In this document: positions 17,973 through 24,900 of the stretch, in pieces
Layout: the number at the start of each line of letters is the position of its first letter
How positions within the stretch are numbered: position 1 is the first letter of the stretch
Assembly: GCA_038748065.1 (NCBI GenBank)
Contig: JBCDJG010000006.1
Coordinates: 68,269 to 132,268, forward strand
Length of the DNA: 64,000 nt
DNA from: JBCDJG01 sp038748065
Lineage (GTDB): Bacteria; Pseudomonadota; Gammaproteobacteria; Pseudomonadales; Halieaceae
Direction of reading: 5' to 3'
The notes under the pieces: generated by a model
The model's input: the letters and a program-made list of their open reading frames with translations, nothing else
Told to the model about the DNA's origin: nothing
The model's database searches: none
Translations under genes and position numbers: made by a program

Positions 17973-19592
17973 TCAGGTGGTCTCTGTACCGAGTGCAGTC
18001 CCGGCTGCGGATGCGCTACCTGAGTCGTCTGCGGCCACCTCGCCGAGCATATGTTCGAGCTGTCGTTCCGCCAGAGCCGCCATCGTGAAGGTCGGATTCA
18101 CCGCCCCCGTACTGGGGAACAGGCCTGGCCCAGATACGTAGAGATTCTTTGTGTCGTGCACCCGACCATAGGCATCGGTGACCGATCGTGTCTCGTCATT
18201 GCCCATCACAGTACCGCCCATGATGTGCATGGCGACTCGTGGGCCATGCCACACCTCAGTGGCGCCTGCTTCTTTGAGGATAGCCTGCCCTTCATCGATG
18301 CGCTGTTGCCAGCGTGATACGAGTTCGTCGCTGATGTCATGATGTGTGCTGGCCAGAGGGATGCCGTCGGCATCCGTCTTTGCGCTGAGCGTGATGCGGT
18401 TATCCGGGCGAGCGATATCCTCGGCCACTACCGTCATATTACCGACAGAGCGTGCGGCGCGAGACATCCAGAGCTTCACATCCTGGCCGATGATATCTGG
18501 CCTCGAAATACCGTAGCCAAGCAGGTCGTTGGGTTTAATAGCGTGGGCGATCAGCCACTGGGAGGAGCCGAAGCCGCCGGTAGCCGCTTTATCTGCGTAG
18601 TCATCCTGACAGAGCAGTTGTCCGCCTGTGACCCCCTGATGCGGGTAGGTTTGCTCGTCGAAAAGTCCAAACGCCGTGCCTGCCGGGTGAGTAGTCAGGT
18701 AGCGGCCGAGCTGATCGTGACGATTGCCAGGCGCCGGCTGGCCGTCGCTGGCTGAACTGAGCAATATGCGCGTGCTCTGGACCGTGAAAGCCGCGATGAT
18801 AAAGCGCGCCGCAGTGACGGACACCTGCTTGCCGTCCTGCAGGTAATCGATGGCTTCGATGTGCTCTGAATCTTTTGCACTGCGGCGCACGCGAATAACC
18901 CGTGCGCGGTGCTCGATCTTTGCGCCTGCGGCTAGCGCTCGCGGCAGCCAGGTGACCAAGGGGTTGGCCAGGGCGCCAATAGGGCAGCCCGCGTCGCACC
19001 ATCCGTCGTACAGACAGGACTGTCGACCGCCGTAAGGCACACTGTTAATGGCAAGAGGTAGCGGTGTTGTCCTTTTACCCGTCTCTGCGAAACCCTTGGC
19101 CAGCAACTGCCCTTGAGCAAACACGGGCAACGGGGGCATGGGGTAGGGTGCACCCTCGGGGCGCCATGGGTCCGAAGCGGCGTCACCACTTAACCCGATA
19201 TCAGATTGGATGCGGTCGTAGTAGGGCTTGAGCGTCGGGTAATCGATCGGCCAGTCAAGGCCGCGTCCGTGGTCGCTGGCCACGGTAAAATCATTCTCGT
19301 GCAGGCGCAGCCAAACGCCATAGTGATGTGCTGCTGAACCACCCGTGCCGCCGCCGGCGTTGAATGCATGCCCGACTGGATGGTTGCCGCTCTCTTCGAC
19401 GTGCGGCCCCGACCACTTAAGCAGCCGCGAGGCAATCTGCGAGCTGATCATGTCCGCGGTAGAGCGTTCCGGACCTGCCTCGAGCACCAACACGTTTTCG
19501 CCCGCTTCAGCGAGGCGAGCTGCTGCCAGTAGTCCGGCGGCTCCCGCGCCAACAATAACCGTATCGGGCTTGGCCTTGGCTGTTTCTACCAT
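17973..19592 (-). CDS. GMC-family FAD oxidoreductase (choline/gluconate dehydrogenase type)
   Basis: The product is 539 aa. The N-terminal FAD fold TVIVGAGAAGLLAAARLAEAG and the acidic end of strand 2 (VLVLEAG) are followed by GGGTGGSAAHHYGVWLR. The C-terminus holds the GMC signature VSGPGLFPSTGAVNPTFTMAALAER. A cysteine-rich loop (CLYDGWCDAGCPIGA) is typical of the gluconate-2-dehydrogenase/fructose-dehydrogenase branch. The family oxidises alcohols or polyols and passes electrons to a cytochrome or quinone. The start overlaps the end of the subunit-3-like gene by 7 bp, which supports a complex of the two. Order: monooxygenase-like gene, subunit 3, then this gene. The substrate is unknown; a hydroxylated aromatic intermediate is one possibility given the location. 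Confidence 0.85.
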   Translation of the reverse strand: MVETAKAKPDTVIVGAGAAGLLAAARLAEAGENVLVLEAGPERSTADMISSQIASRLLKWSGPHVEESGNHPVGHAFNAGGGTGGSAAHHYGVWLRLHENDFTVASDHGRGLDWPIDYPTLKPYYDRIQSDIGLSGDAASDPWRPEGAPYPMPPLPVFAQGQLLAKGFAETGKRTTPLPLAINSVPYGGRQSCLYDGWCDAGCPIGALANPLVTWLPRALAAGAKIEHRARVIRVRRSAKDSEHIEAIDYLQDGKQVSVTAARFIIAAFTVQSTRILLSSASDGQPAPGNRHDQLGRYLTTHPAGTAFGLFDEQTYPHQGVTGGQLLCQDDYADKAATGGFGSSQWLIAHAIKPNDLLGYGISRPDIIGQDVKLWMSRAARSVGNMTVVAEDIARPDNRITLSAKTDADGIPLASTHHDISDELVSRWQQRIDEGQAILKEAGATEVWHGPRVAMHIMGGTVMGNDETRSVTDAYGRVHDTKNLYVSGPGLFPSTGAVNPTFTMAALAERQLEHMLGEVAADDSGSASAAGTALGTETT

Positions 19593-20116
19593 GATGACTC
19601 CGGCGCAATGTGCGCCATGTAAGGAATGCCGAGCTCGGCGAAGCCCTGCTGGGTGCCGTAGGTCACGTCCAGCGCGTCGGAGCGCAGCAGGAAGATGACA
19701 TAGCTAGCTGGTGGGCCCTGCCAGTCGGGCACCGCGTCGCCAGCCATCAGCCCTGCCAGGGCGCTGGCGTCGTGATCGGCCAGGCCAGCTGCAACGGCAT
19801 CGAGTGCGGCGCCGTAAAATCCGCCCTGTTGCTCGGGCGGTACCCCGACGTACTTGGCCATGAGTTTGGAGTCATTGCTTGCAGCCAGCTGTGCATCGAC
19901 GTAGGCACCGATACCGGCCTCCGTGGCGCCAGGCACCAGGGCCTCACACAAGGATTCGAGCGCGCTAAGTTGCGCCTCGCTCAGTGCCTGCGGCGTAAAT
20001 CCTCTGGCTGTGGCTTCTCTGGCGGTGGCCCAGACGAGTTTGCCGCCCAGCAGGTAGGCGCCCAGGGTCAGGCTGCCTGCAGCCAGCAGCTCGCGCCGCT
20101 TAATTTCTTCTGTCAT
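19586..20116 (-). CDS. Gluconate 2-dehydrogenase subunit 3-like protein, Tat-exported
   Basis: The product is 176 aa from ATG 20116. The frame continues upstream but only over the neighbouring gene. The N-terminus KRRELLAAGSLTLGAYLLGG carries a twin-arginine signal, as in the small subunits that ferry GMC dehydrogenases to the periplasm. The body (LSALESLCEALVPGATEAGIGAYVD-like helix, then a C-terminal FLLRSDALDVTYGTQQGF segment) fits the gluconate 2-dehydrogenase subunit 3 family. It overlaps the GMC gene and starts 13 bp after the stop of the flavin monooxygenase-like gene. Its job is probably export, folding or electron coupling of the GMC subunit. Confidence 0.8.
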   Translation of the reverse strand: MTEEIKRRELLAAGSLTLGAYLLGGKLVWATAREATARGFTPQALSEAQLSALESLCEALVPGATEAGIGAYVDAQLAASNDSKLMAKYVGVPPEQQGGFYGAALDAVAAGLADHDASALAGLMAGDAVPDWQGPPASYVIFLLRSDALDVTYGTQQGFAELGIPYMAHIAPESSW

Positions 20117-20129
20117 CAGGATCCCATGG

Positions 20130-21236
20130 CTATGAAACGGGTTGGCGCAGCCCCTTGGCTTCCAGCCGGGGTAGCACTTCTTGTCGGAAGTATGGGAACT
20201 CCTTGGCGTAATCCAGGAAGGCCAGCGTGGTGCCAGCAATCCCGGTGGCGCTGAGTTTTTCCAATTCGTCTGCAATATGATCAGGTGTGCCCACTAGCGG
20301 ATAACCGCCGTGGCCAGCCGCGAAGCGGTCGCGGAACATACCCAGGGCTTCTGGCGTGAACGACTGTGCATGCAGCCCCTGCAAGGTCATCAGGTTGTCT
20401 ACGGCCTCCCAGTCGGCATTTTCGTTGGCATACCAGTCGAGGAAGTCTTCGGCTTCTTTCTGTGTGGGCCTGCACACCACGGTGCAGAAGGTCAGCACGC
20501 TGACCTGGCGATTGACAGCTGCAGCGCCTGCCTGGACCTCCGCGACGGTTGCTGCGGCCTGCTCGAAATCGAATACCGGGGTGAAGAGGAAGTCCGCATT
20601 GCGCATGGCGAAGGCCCTGCCTTCCTGTGAGGCGGCGGCGTTAATCACCGGCACGCGATCCTGCACCGGGTGGGGCAGGCCGTAAACGCCCTTGCCGTTG
20701 TAGTAGTCCCCGGACCAGTCAAAGGGCTTATCCTCGCGCCAGAGTTTCTGCACGTAGTCGAACCACTCCTGCGCCATTGCGTAGCGATCGGCATGGTCCG
20801 AGGGCAGGTCGACGCCGAAGGCGTCGTACTCGGGCTTGTTCCAGCCTGCCACGACGTTCAAGCCCAGCCGTCCGCCGGCCAGTTGATCGAGCGTTGCCAG
20901 CTGCTTGGCGACGACAATGGGGTGGTTGAAGGCCGTGTGGACGGTGGCGAAGACCTGTATGCGGGAGCTGTGTGAGGCTAGCCCGGCGGCCCAGGTGACG
21001 GTCTCGAGCACATTGCCGTGGAAGTCGGTCTCGCCGCCGTACCCGATCCAGCGGGCGATGGGCAGCATGAACTCGATGCCTGCATCGTCACACTGGCGTA
21101 CCAGGTCGAGGTTGTTTTCCCAGTTGTTCTGCCAGCGCTCTGGCACTTTCGTTACCGCCATGCCGCCGGAGCAGTTGGCTGAGAAGGTGCCCAGCTTGAG
21201 CTTGTTGTCGTTAAACATGGGGCGAGGGTCAGGCAT
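20130..21236 (-). CDS. Luciferase-like (LLM) flavin-dependent monooxygenase, RutA-like
   Basis: The product is 368 aa; AGGA lies 9 nt before ATG 21236. The bacterial-luciferase TIM barrel is clear. The segment GYGGETDFHGNVLETVTWAAG, SSRIQVFATVHTAF and GGRLGLNVVAGWNKPEYDAFG follows, motif by motif, the pattern of the pyrimidine monooxygenase RutA. Such enzymes use reduced FMN supplied by a separate reductase; RutA opens a ring amide. No flavin reductase gene is seen in the window. The gene heads a three-gene minus-strand operon with the GMC pair and diverges from a MaoC-like gene. An oxygenation of a heterocyclic or amide-containing intermediate is possible but speculative. Confidence 0.8.
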   Translation of the reverse strand: MPDPRPMFNDNKLKLGTFSANCSGGMAVTKVPERWQNNWENNLDLVRQCDDAGIEFMLPIARWIGYGGETDFHGNVLETVTWAAGLASHSSRIQVFATVHTAFNHPIVVAKQLATLDQLAGGRLGLNVVAGWNKPEYDAFGVDLPSDHADRYAMAQEWFDYVQKLWREDKPFDWSGDYYNGKGVYGLPHPVQDRVPVINAAASQEGRAFAMRNADFLFTPVFDFEQAAATVAEVQAGAAAVNRQVSVLTFCTVVCRPTQKEAEDFLDWYANENADWEAVDNLMTLQGLHAQSFTPEALGMFRDRFAAGHGGYPLVGTPDHIADELEKLSATGIAGTTLAFLDYAKEFPYFRQEVLPRLEAKGLRQPVS

Positions 21237-21264
21237 GGTTTTTATTCCTGCTGTATACGCTCAA

Positions 21265-21311
21265 CTGCAGTACTGCAGGCGCAGCGTGTTGGGTGATTGT
21301 CATCAATCGCC
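21265..21311. promoter_or_regulatory. Two palindromes in the LLM / MaoC divergent promoter region
   Basis: CTGCAGTACTGCAG (21265-21278) is a perfect 14-bp palindrome about 30 bp upstream of the LLM start. A second inverted repeat, GGTGATTG-TCAT-CAATCGCC (21292-21311), has 8-bp arms with one G-T pair. Both lie between divergent genes and do not match the AT-rich MarR-type operator used elsewhere in the cluster, so a different regulator may act here. Confidence 0.4.
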
Positions 21312-21442
21312 TGCGGGAGACGCAAGCGATTTTTTCGGAGGGCAAGCGGTAGCTCGATAAGCAGGGTGATCGACCGGCTATCCGGGCGCGTAGGCTAAAC
21401 TCAGTGCACTTCAACAAGGGAAGCTGGGAAAGCAATCGACCG

Positions 21443-21892
21443 ATGAAGTATCTCGAGGATTTCAGCACAGGACAGGAGTTTCCACTCGGCGAGTATGCGG
21501 TCTCTGCCGCGGAGATAATCGACTTTGCACAGCGCTATGATCCGCAGGTCTTTCATGTCGATCCGCAACATGAAAAAACCCGGGCGGCAGGCGGCCTGCT
21601 GGCCAGCGGTTGGCACACGAGTGCGATTTACATGCGGCTAACGGTGGACGCTTTCCTGACTGACAGCGCAACGCTGACCTCGCCAGGCATTGACGAGTTG
21701 CGTTGGCTCGCGCCTGTGCGGGCCGGGGATATCCTCTCAGGCGTGGCTGTTGTCGATTCAGTTCGCCCATCCGGCTCCCGCCCCGACAGGGGCATCCTGG
21801 TGAATCGGGGCACGCTGTGGAATCAGCGCCGCGAGGATGTGATGACTATCAGGACAACGGCGTTCGTATTGCGCCGAGGCGCGCAAGCGTGA
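21443..21892 (+). CDS. MaoC-like (R)-enoyl-CoA hydratase/dehydratase domain protein
   Basis: The product is 149 aa from ATG 21443; the open frame begins at 21404 but the conserved N-terminus (YLEDFSTGQEF) starts here. A single hot-dog domain carries the D-P-x-x-x-H motif (RYDPQVFHVDP, residues 32-42) and GGLLASGWHTSAIYMRL, as in MaoC dehydratases that add water to enoyl-CoA thioesters. Two paralogues occur at 28.6-29.5 kb in the same cluster. It diverges from the LLM gene and is followed by about 130 bp carrying a MarR-type operator for the next gene. Confidence 0.85.
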   Translation: MKYLEDFSTGQEFPLGEYAVSAAEIIDFAQRYDPQVFHVDPQHEKTRAAGGLLASGWHTSAIYMRLTVDAFLTDSATLTSPGIDELRWLAPVRAGDILSGVAVVDSVRPSGSRPDRGILVNRGTLWNQRREDVMTIRTTAFVLRRGAQA

Positions 21893-21957
21893 GCGAGGGC
21901 TGTCTGATTTAGCTGTCATTGAGGATGTTGTCCCTGGCACAGCGCAACTATGGAAAA

Positions 21958-21975
21958 AATTTTATATTTAAAATA
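21958..21975. promoter_or_regulatory. MarR-type operator copy 1, upstream of OYE-family gene
   Basis: AATTTTA-TATT-TAAAATA has the same 7-4-7 design as three other copies in the cluster, with a single mismatch in the outermost left base. Its centre lies about 55 bp before the start codon at 22022, in an AT-rich island within GC-rich DNA. Confidence 0.7.
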
Positions 21976-22021
21976 AACTGCTCGCAAGCTGTTTAATTGG
22001 CGTCAAGCGCAGGCCAGTCTC

Positions 22022-23482
22022 ATGTGGAAGCCTCCCCAACGTATCAAGTACAAGCCTCTCGACGATAACTGGCCCACGGCACAGGACGCGCAGGCATCAC
22101 TGCTTTTTTCCTCCGTGAGTGTTGGCTCGACCCAGCTCGAACAGCGAACCTGGATTCCCGCCATGGTTCCGTGGCGTGCCAGCGAGGAGGGCTTCGCTAC
22201 CGAAGAAGTCATAGACTGGTACGGACGCTTTGCTCGCGGCAAGCCCGGCGCGATCGTTGTCGAGGCGACGGGCATACGGGATGTCCCGAGCGGCCCACTG
22301 CTGCGTATCGGTCACGACCGGTATATCGATGGTCTGAAGAAGCTGGTCGAGCGCGTGCGGGAGGAGAGCGAGGGTCAAACGCGACTGTTTATCCAGTTAA
22401 TCGATTTCCTCGGCGTGAGACGGCGGCCGGAGCGAGAAAAATTTCTGCAGCGCTTCCTTCGCATACGCGATGAGCACAGGGTCGCCTTGGGCATGGAAGA
22501 CGCAACGGAAGACGCCGTGAGGGCGCACCTGCTTTCCCTGGAGGATGATGCACTAGAGCGGCTGCTGTCCGCACGGGAGTGGGAAGACCTGACGCGCGGC
22601 CATCGCGAGCGCGTCACGGACATGGAACTGGACCACATTCGGGAGCTGCCGCAAGTCTTGCCTGGCCTGTTCGCAGAGGCCGCGACACGGGCCGAGAGCG
22701 CCGGCTTTGATGGCGTGGAACTGCACTTTGCCCATGCCTACACCATGGCTTCCTTTCTATCAGCGACCAATACGCGCGACGATGGCTATGGTGGCTCACT
22801 GGAAAACCGGCTGCGGCTTCCCTTGGAGGTTTACCACGCGGTGCGGGCCGCACTCGGAGAGGACATGGTGCTCGGCTGTCGTTTTCTCTCTGAGGAAATT
22901 ATCGAGGGCGGCACCAAACTCGCGGACTCTTGCGAGATCGGCGTAGCGCTGGCGAGCGCGGGTCTGGATTTCCTGTCGCTGTCACGTGGCGGCAAGTTCG
23001 ATGACGCCAAGACGCCGCGTGTCGGTGACGCGGTGTATCCCTATACCGGGGTGAGCGGCTTTGAGTGCATGCCAGGCTATATTGCCGACGAATTTGGGCC
23101 CTATGGTCGCAACGTGGCACCGACTGACTTTATCCGGGCAGCCGTAATAAAAGCAGGCCTGCAAACCCCGGTTGTTGTAGCCGGCGGTATCCACGTCTTC
23201 AGCCAGGCAGAAGCACTGCTGGCTGAAGACAAGGCCGACATTGTCGGGTTCGCTCGCCAGGCCCTGGCAGACCCAGACTGGTTTGAGAAAGTCCGCCGCG
23301 GCTGCGGCTCACAGGTGCGTAAGTGCGAGTACACCAATTACTGCGAAGGTCTTGATCAGAAACACAAGCAGGTCACCTGTAACCTCTGGGACCGCGATGC
23401 CCTCGATGAAGAGGGTGTCAGCATGAGCCTGGACGGCAAGCGACGCCTGGTCGCGCCGGACTGGAACCCCGAGCCGGAGTAA
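22022..23482 (+). CDS. Old Yellow Enzyme-family NADH:flavin oxidoreductase
   Basis: The product is 486 aa. The TIM barrel of the OYE family is recognised from FDGVELHFAHAYTMASFLS, RDDGYGGSLENRLRLPLEV and PVVVAGGIHVFSQAEALL...DIVGFARQALADPDW. It is longer than plain OYEs, with a helical insertion at about residues 130-200 rich in Arg and Glu. The C-terminus has cysteines as CEYTNYC followed by a further Cys 11 residues on, which recalls, but does not match, the iron-sulfur motif of 2,4-dienoyl-CoA reductases. It has its own MarR-type operator and converges with the Rid gene. A reduction of an unsaturated or dearomatised ring intermediate is plausible. No clear Shine-Dalgarno precedes ATG 22022. 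Confidence 0.82.
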   Translation: MWKPPQRIKYKPLDDNWPTAQDAQASLLFSSVSVGSTQLEQRTWIPAMVPWRASEEGFATEEVIDWYGRFARGKPGAIVVEATGIRDVPSGPLLRIGHDRYIDGLKKLVERVREESEGQTRLFIQLIDFLGVRRRPEREKFLQRFLRIRDEHRVALGMEDATEDAVRAHLLSLEDDALERLLSAREWEDLTRGHRERVTDMELDHIRELPQVLPGLFAEAATRAESAGFDGVELHFAHAYTMASFLSATNTRDDGYGGSLENRLRLPLEVYHAVRAALGEDMVLGCRFLSEEIIEGGTKLADSCEIGVALASAGLDFLSLSRGGKFDDAKTPRVGDAVYPYTGVSGFECMPGYIADEFGPYGRNVAPTDFIRAAVIKAGLQTPVVVAGGIHVFSQAEALLAEDKADIVGFARQALADPDWFEKVRRGCGSQVRKCEYTNYCEGLDQKHKQVTCNLWDRDALDEEGVSMSLDGKRRLVAPDWNPEPE

Positions 23483-23501
23483 AGAGTAAGAGTAAGCCCC
23501 G

Positions 23502-23894
23502 CTACTTCACCGCGATCGCTTCGATCTCGATTTTTGCTTCGTCTTCCATCAGCGCGGACACTTCGACGACAGCCATGGTGGGAAAGTTGCGGCCAATGAC
23601 ATCGCGATAGGCCGCGCCGATGGCCTTCAGGTTGTCGTGATAGGCCTGTTTATCGGTGATATACCAGGTCATGCGGACGAGGTGCTCTGGCCCTGCATCA
23701 GCCTCCGCCAGTACCGCGACGATGTTCTCAAAGGTTTGCCGCGCCTGGTCGACGAAGCCGGTGCTGCGGAACTCGCAGTTAGCGTCCCAGCCAACCAGGC
23801 CGCCGGTATAGATCGTCTCGCTGCCGCTGACAGCGATGCCATTGGCGTAGCCCTTTGGCCGCATCCACTGTGCGGGTTGCAATATCTTGCGCAT
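23502..23894 (-). CDS. Rid (YjgF/UK114) family protein lacking the catalytic arginine
   Basis: The product is 130 aa with the chorismate-mutase-like Rid fold (QARQTFENIVAVLAEADAG; GRNFPTMAVVEVSALMEDEAKIEIEAIAV). In RidA the arginine of the PAR-x-x-VEV segment binds the imine substrate; here that position is Met107 (PTMAVVEV). The protein therefore belongs to the arginine-less Rid groups, whose chemistry is less clear. RutC in uracil breakdown is a relative that acts alongside RutA. Its promoter carries an exact copy of the cluster operator, so it is co-regulated with the catabolic genes. It may help hydrolyse an enamine, imine or carbamate-like intermediate; this is inference. Confidence 0.85.
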   Translation of the reverse strand: MRKILQPAQWMRPKGYANGIAVSGSETIYTGGLVGWDANCEFRSTGFVDQARQTFENIVAVLAEADAGPEHLVRMTWYITDKQAYHDNLKAIGAAYRDVIGRNFPTMAVVEVSALMEDEAKIEIEAIAVK

Positions 23895-23937
23895 AAGCAG
23901 GTGTTCCAGTAATCGTTGTTGTTCACCTAGGCGGATT

Positions 23938-23955
23938 TATTTTAAGCATAAAATA
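23938..23955. promoter_or_regulatory. MarR-type operator copy 2, upstream of Rid gene
   Basis: TATTTTA-AGCA-TAAAATA is a perfect inverted repeat with 7-bp arms. Its centre is about 52 bp upstream of the Rid start (23894) and 91 bp from operator copy 3 on the other side of the same divergent promoter region. Confidence 0.8.
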
Positions 23956-24028
23956 GTTTGCGGGCAACCGCGGATTATTGACCATTTTCCGGCCATGTAG
24001 CATTGTGTTTCGGAGATATCGAGTCTAA

Positions 24029-24046
24029 TATTTTAAAGTTAAAATA
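24029..24046. promoter_or_regulatory. MarR-type operator copy 3, upstream of cyclase-iorAB operon
   Basis: TATTTTA-AAGT-TAAAATA is a perfect inverted repeat with 7-bp arms. Its centre is about 33 bp before the cyclase start codon (24071), close to where RNA polymerase would sit. Confidence 0.8.
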
Positions 24047-24070
24047 ACACAGCTGGAGAGGAAATCGACA

Positions 24071-24853
24071 ATGAGCGATAGCGTAGTAGCAGCCCTCGCT
24101 GAGAGTGTGGCGAGCGGTGGTATTAAAGTGATTGATCTCACGGAAACCCTGCGTCCGGAGTACCCGACCATCCAGTTGCCGGAGGAGTTCAGCCAGGCCT
24201 GGGGTTTCAAGAAGGAGGTCATCTCCGAGTACGACGATCGCGGGCCGGCCTGGACGTGGAGCAACTTCTCCATGAACGAGCATACCGGAACGCACCTCGA
24301 TGCCCCGGCGCACTGGGTCACGGGTAAAGATATTCCGAATGGCACCGTGGATACCATGGACACGGCGAAGATGATCGCACCCGTCTGCGTGCTTGATTGC
24401 ACGGCGGAAGTGGCTGCGGACAAGGGCTTTATCCTGACCAAAGACTTCGTGCTGGACTGGGAAGCCGAGCACGGCAAGATTCCTGCCGGCTCCTGGGTAT
24501 TCCTGCGCTCTGACTGGCGCAAGGTTGCCGACCCAGACAACTACACCAACGTGCAGGAAGACGGTGCCCACTCACCGGGGCCCGACGGCGAGTGCGTGCT
24601 GTTCCTGATTGAAGAGCGGGATGTGCTTGGCTTTGGCTGCGAGACGGTAGGTACCGATGCCGGGCAGGCCTTCGCCATGGAGCCGGCCTATCCCTGCCAC
24701 CATTATATGCACGGCGCGGGCCGACTGGGTCTGCAATGCATGACCAATCTTGATCTGCTGCCGCCGACCGGTGCCGTGGTGATTGCCACGCCGCTGAAGA
24801 TCATTGAGGGCTCGGGCAGCCCCTTGCGCGTCGTCGCTTTGGTCTCTTCCTGA
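24071..24853 (+). CDS. Cyclase-family metal hydrolase, probable isatin hydrolase
   Basis: The product is 260 aa, the length of known isatin hydrolases and longer than typical bacterial kynurenine formamidases (about 210 aa). The metal and catalytic motif of the cyclase family (PF04199), HTGTHLDAPAHW, spans residues 71-82, with His71, His75 and Asp77 as metal ligands and His81 as candidate catalytic residue. Isatin hydrolase opens the lactam of isatin to isatinate using manganese. GAGAGG precedes ATG 24071. It is the first gene of the operon with iorA and iorB (47 bp gap), which fits delivery of an aromatic 2-oxoacid to that enzyme. Kynurenine formamidase or another cyclic-amide hydrolase remains possible. 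Confidence 0.7.
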   Translation: MSDSVVAALAESVASGGIKVIDLTETLRPEYPTIQLPEEFSQAWGFKKEVISEYDDRGPAWTWSNFSMNEHTGTHLDAPAHWVTGKDIPNGTVDTMDTAKMIAPVCVLDCTAEVAADKGFILTKDFVLDWEAEHGKIPAGSWVFLRSDWRKVADPDNYTNVQEDGAHSPGPDGECVLFLIEERDVLGFGCETVGTDAGQAFAMEPAYPCHHYMHGAGRLGLQCMTNLDLLPPTGAVVIATPLKIIEGSGSPLRVVALVSS

Positions 24854-24900
24854 GGCCGGCCCGTATTTAAAGCAACCAGTTAACACGCAGGTGATATGGC

